Shown: one piece after another, positions 12,104 to 12,765 of the stretch
Layout of the letters: each line of letters starts with the position of its first letter
Numbering within the stretch: the stretch's first letter is position 1
NCBI GenBank assembly: GCA_029554925.1
Contig: JAKPUV010000972.1
Span: forward strand, 1-12,765
Direction of reading: 5' to 3'
Source of the DNA: Candidatus Hydrogenedentota bacterium
GTDB lineage: Bacteria > Hydrogenedentota > Hydrogenedentia > Hydrogenedentales > CAITNO01
Length of the DNA: 12,765 bases
The notes under the pieces: generated by a model
What the model was told of the DNA's origin: nothing
Databases searched by the model: none
The model's input: the letters and a program-made list of their open reading frames with translations, nothing else
Translations under genes and position numbers: made by a program

Positions 12104-12765
12104 CTATTTCCGGGGGCAGTCCCCGCAGGCGGCCAGTTTGGCGTGGGCCTCGCGGAGAATGCTTTCCGTGGTGTCCCAGTCCAGGCAGGGGTCGGTGATG
12201 CTGACGCCGTAGGCGAGGCCTGCGGCGTCCCCGGCGAGTTTCTGGCTCCCCGCGCCGAGGTTGCTCTCCAGCATCACGCCCATAAGGGACGCGTTGCCCT
12301 CCAGCCGCTGCTGGATGACGTCCCGGAGGACATGGGCCTGAAGGTGCGGGCGCTTGCCGCAGTTGGCGTGGCTGCAGTCCACGAGGATCCGGGCCGCCAG
12401 CCCGGCGGCCCGCATCTGCTCCTCGGCGGTGATGACGCTGACGGGGTCGTAGTTCGGCCCCGAGCGCCCGCCGCGCAGTATGATGTGGCAGTGGGGGTTG
12501 CCCCGCGTTGCGACGACGCAGGTGCCGCCGGCCTCGTCCACGCCAAGGAAGTGGTGGGGCCACGAGGCGGACAGCACGCCGTCAATGGCGATCTGGAGGT
12601 TGCCGCTGGTGCCGTTCTTGAAGCCGACGGGCATGGAAAGTCCGCTGGCGAGCTCCCGGTGGGTCTGCGACTCGCTGGTGCGCGCGCCGATGGACACCCA
12701 GGACAGCAGGTCGGCGATGTACTGCGGGATGATGGGGTCGAGCAGCTCGCTGGCCGCGGGCACGC
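12104..12765 (-). CDS. aroG: 3-deoxy-7-phosphoheptulonate (DAHP) synthase, type I AroFGH, partial
   Basis: The C-terminal 220 or so residues of about 350; the frame stays open across the right edge, so the GTG at 12763 is an internal Val, as alignment with E. coli AroG (PQYLADLMSW) suggests. Counting from that Val, visible motifs are PQYIADLLSW (13-22), GARTSESQTHRELASGLS (26-43), PVGFKNGTSG (45-54), CHIILRGG (92-99), the metal ligands H132 in DCSHAN, E166 in VMLESNL and D191 in SITDPCLDW. It condenses phosphoenolpyruvate and erythrose-4-phosphate, the first step to aromatic amino acids. The N-terminal part that determines feedback inhibition is outside the window, so the isoenzyme type (aroF, G or H) is not decided. 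First visible gene of the cluster with rhaM and hslV. Confidence 0.95.
   Translation of the reverse strand, partial: VPAASELLDPIIPQYIADLLSWVSIGARTSESQTHRELASGLSMPVGFKNGTSGNLQIAIDGVLSASWPHHFLGVDEAGGTCVVATRGNPHCHIILRGGRSGPNYDPVSVITAEEQMRAAGLAARILVDCSHANCGKRPHLQAHVLRDVIQQRLEGNASLMGVMLESNLGAGSQKLAGDAAGLAYGVSITDPCLDWDTTESILREAHAKLAACGDCPRK

Noticed and set aside
11763..12563. 266-codon minus-strand frame whose end coincides with rhaM
   Set aside because: Only its last 104 codons (from 12077) are a gene; the earlier part overlaps aroG in another frame and looks non-coding.

Overview
The window is about 12.8 kb of very GC-rich, densely coding bacterial DNA. Several things point to a Gram-negative, diderm-type bacterium: GlpQ-like phosphodiesterase and other proteins with Sec signals, ClpS/ClpA and HslV proteolysis genes, and a secreted enzyme ending in a short motif, a hydrophobic helix and an RRRK tail (exosortase/PEP-CTERM-type sorting tail). 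My best guess is Candidatus Hydrogenedentota or a related PVC-like lineage. This is inference from protein style; no rRNA or other marker gene is present. I see no mobile element, CRISPR array, tRNA or rRNA.

Layout. (1) 1-766, minus: the N-terminal part of a membrane GT-C glycosyltransferase running off the left edge. It is divergent from (2) 843-3242, plus: an orphan hybrid sensor kinase (degenerate receiver, PAS, PAS, HisKA, HATPase, receiver). (3) 3310-3918, minus: a small secreted protein of unknown function, convergent with the kinase across a GC-rich hairpin. (4) 4161-5096, plus: a periplasmic glycerophosphodiester phosphodiesterase (glpQ). Its 3' end overlaps by 16 bp (5) the tail of a minus-strand operon, clpS - clpA - Nudix hydrolase (8246 down to 5081). 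(6) 8405-10852, minus: a large secreted SGNH-type hydrolase with Ig-like domains, an EF-hand loop and a C-terminal sorting tail. (7) 10853-11192: a 340-bp intergenic region with a terminator, an isolated hairpin, a promoter and a structured leader. (8) 11193-12765, minus: a tight cluster aroG (partial) - rhaM - hslV.

How the genes work together. ClpS delivers N-degron substrates to ClpA, which unfolds them for ClpP (clpP is not in the window). HslV is the peptidase of the HslUV complex, but hslU is not next to it. GlpQ would supply glycerol-3-phosphate from phospholipid head groups. AroG starts the shikimate pathway, and RhaM interconverts L-rhamnose anomers; these two share an apparent operon with hslV without an obvious metabolic link. 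The two genes for secreted proteins of less ordinary type (3310-3918 and 8405-10852) have similar control regions: a sigma70-like promoter, a leader of about 108 nt with two hairpins, and two copies each of an AAACACG element that I find nowhere else in the window on the plus strand.

I found no clearly new multi-gene system. The most worthwhile leads are the shared AAACACG element, the degenerate receiver of the kinase, the SGNH/Ig/EF-hand sorted protein with a non-standard catalytic Asp, and hslV placed apart from hslU.
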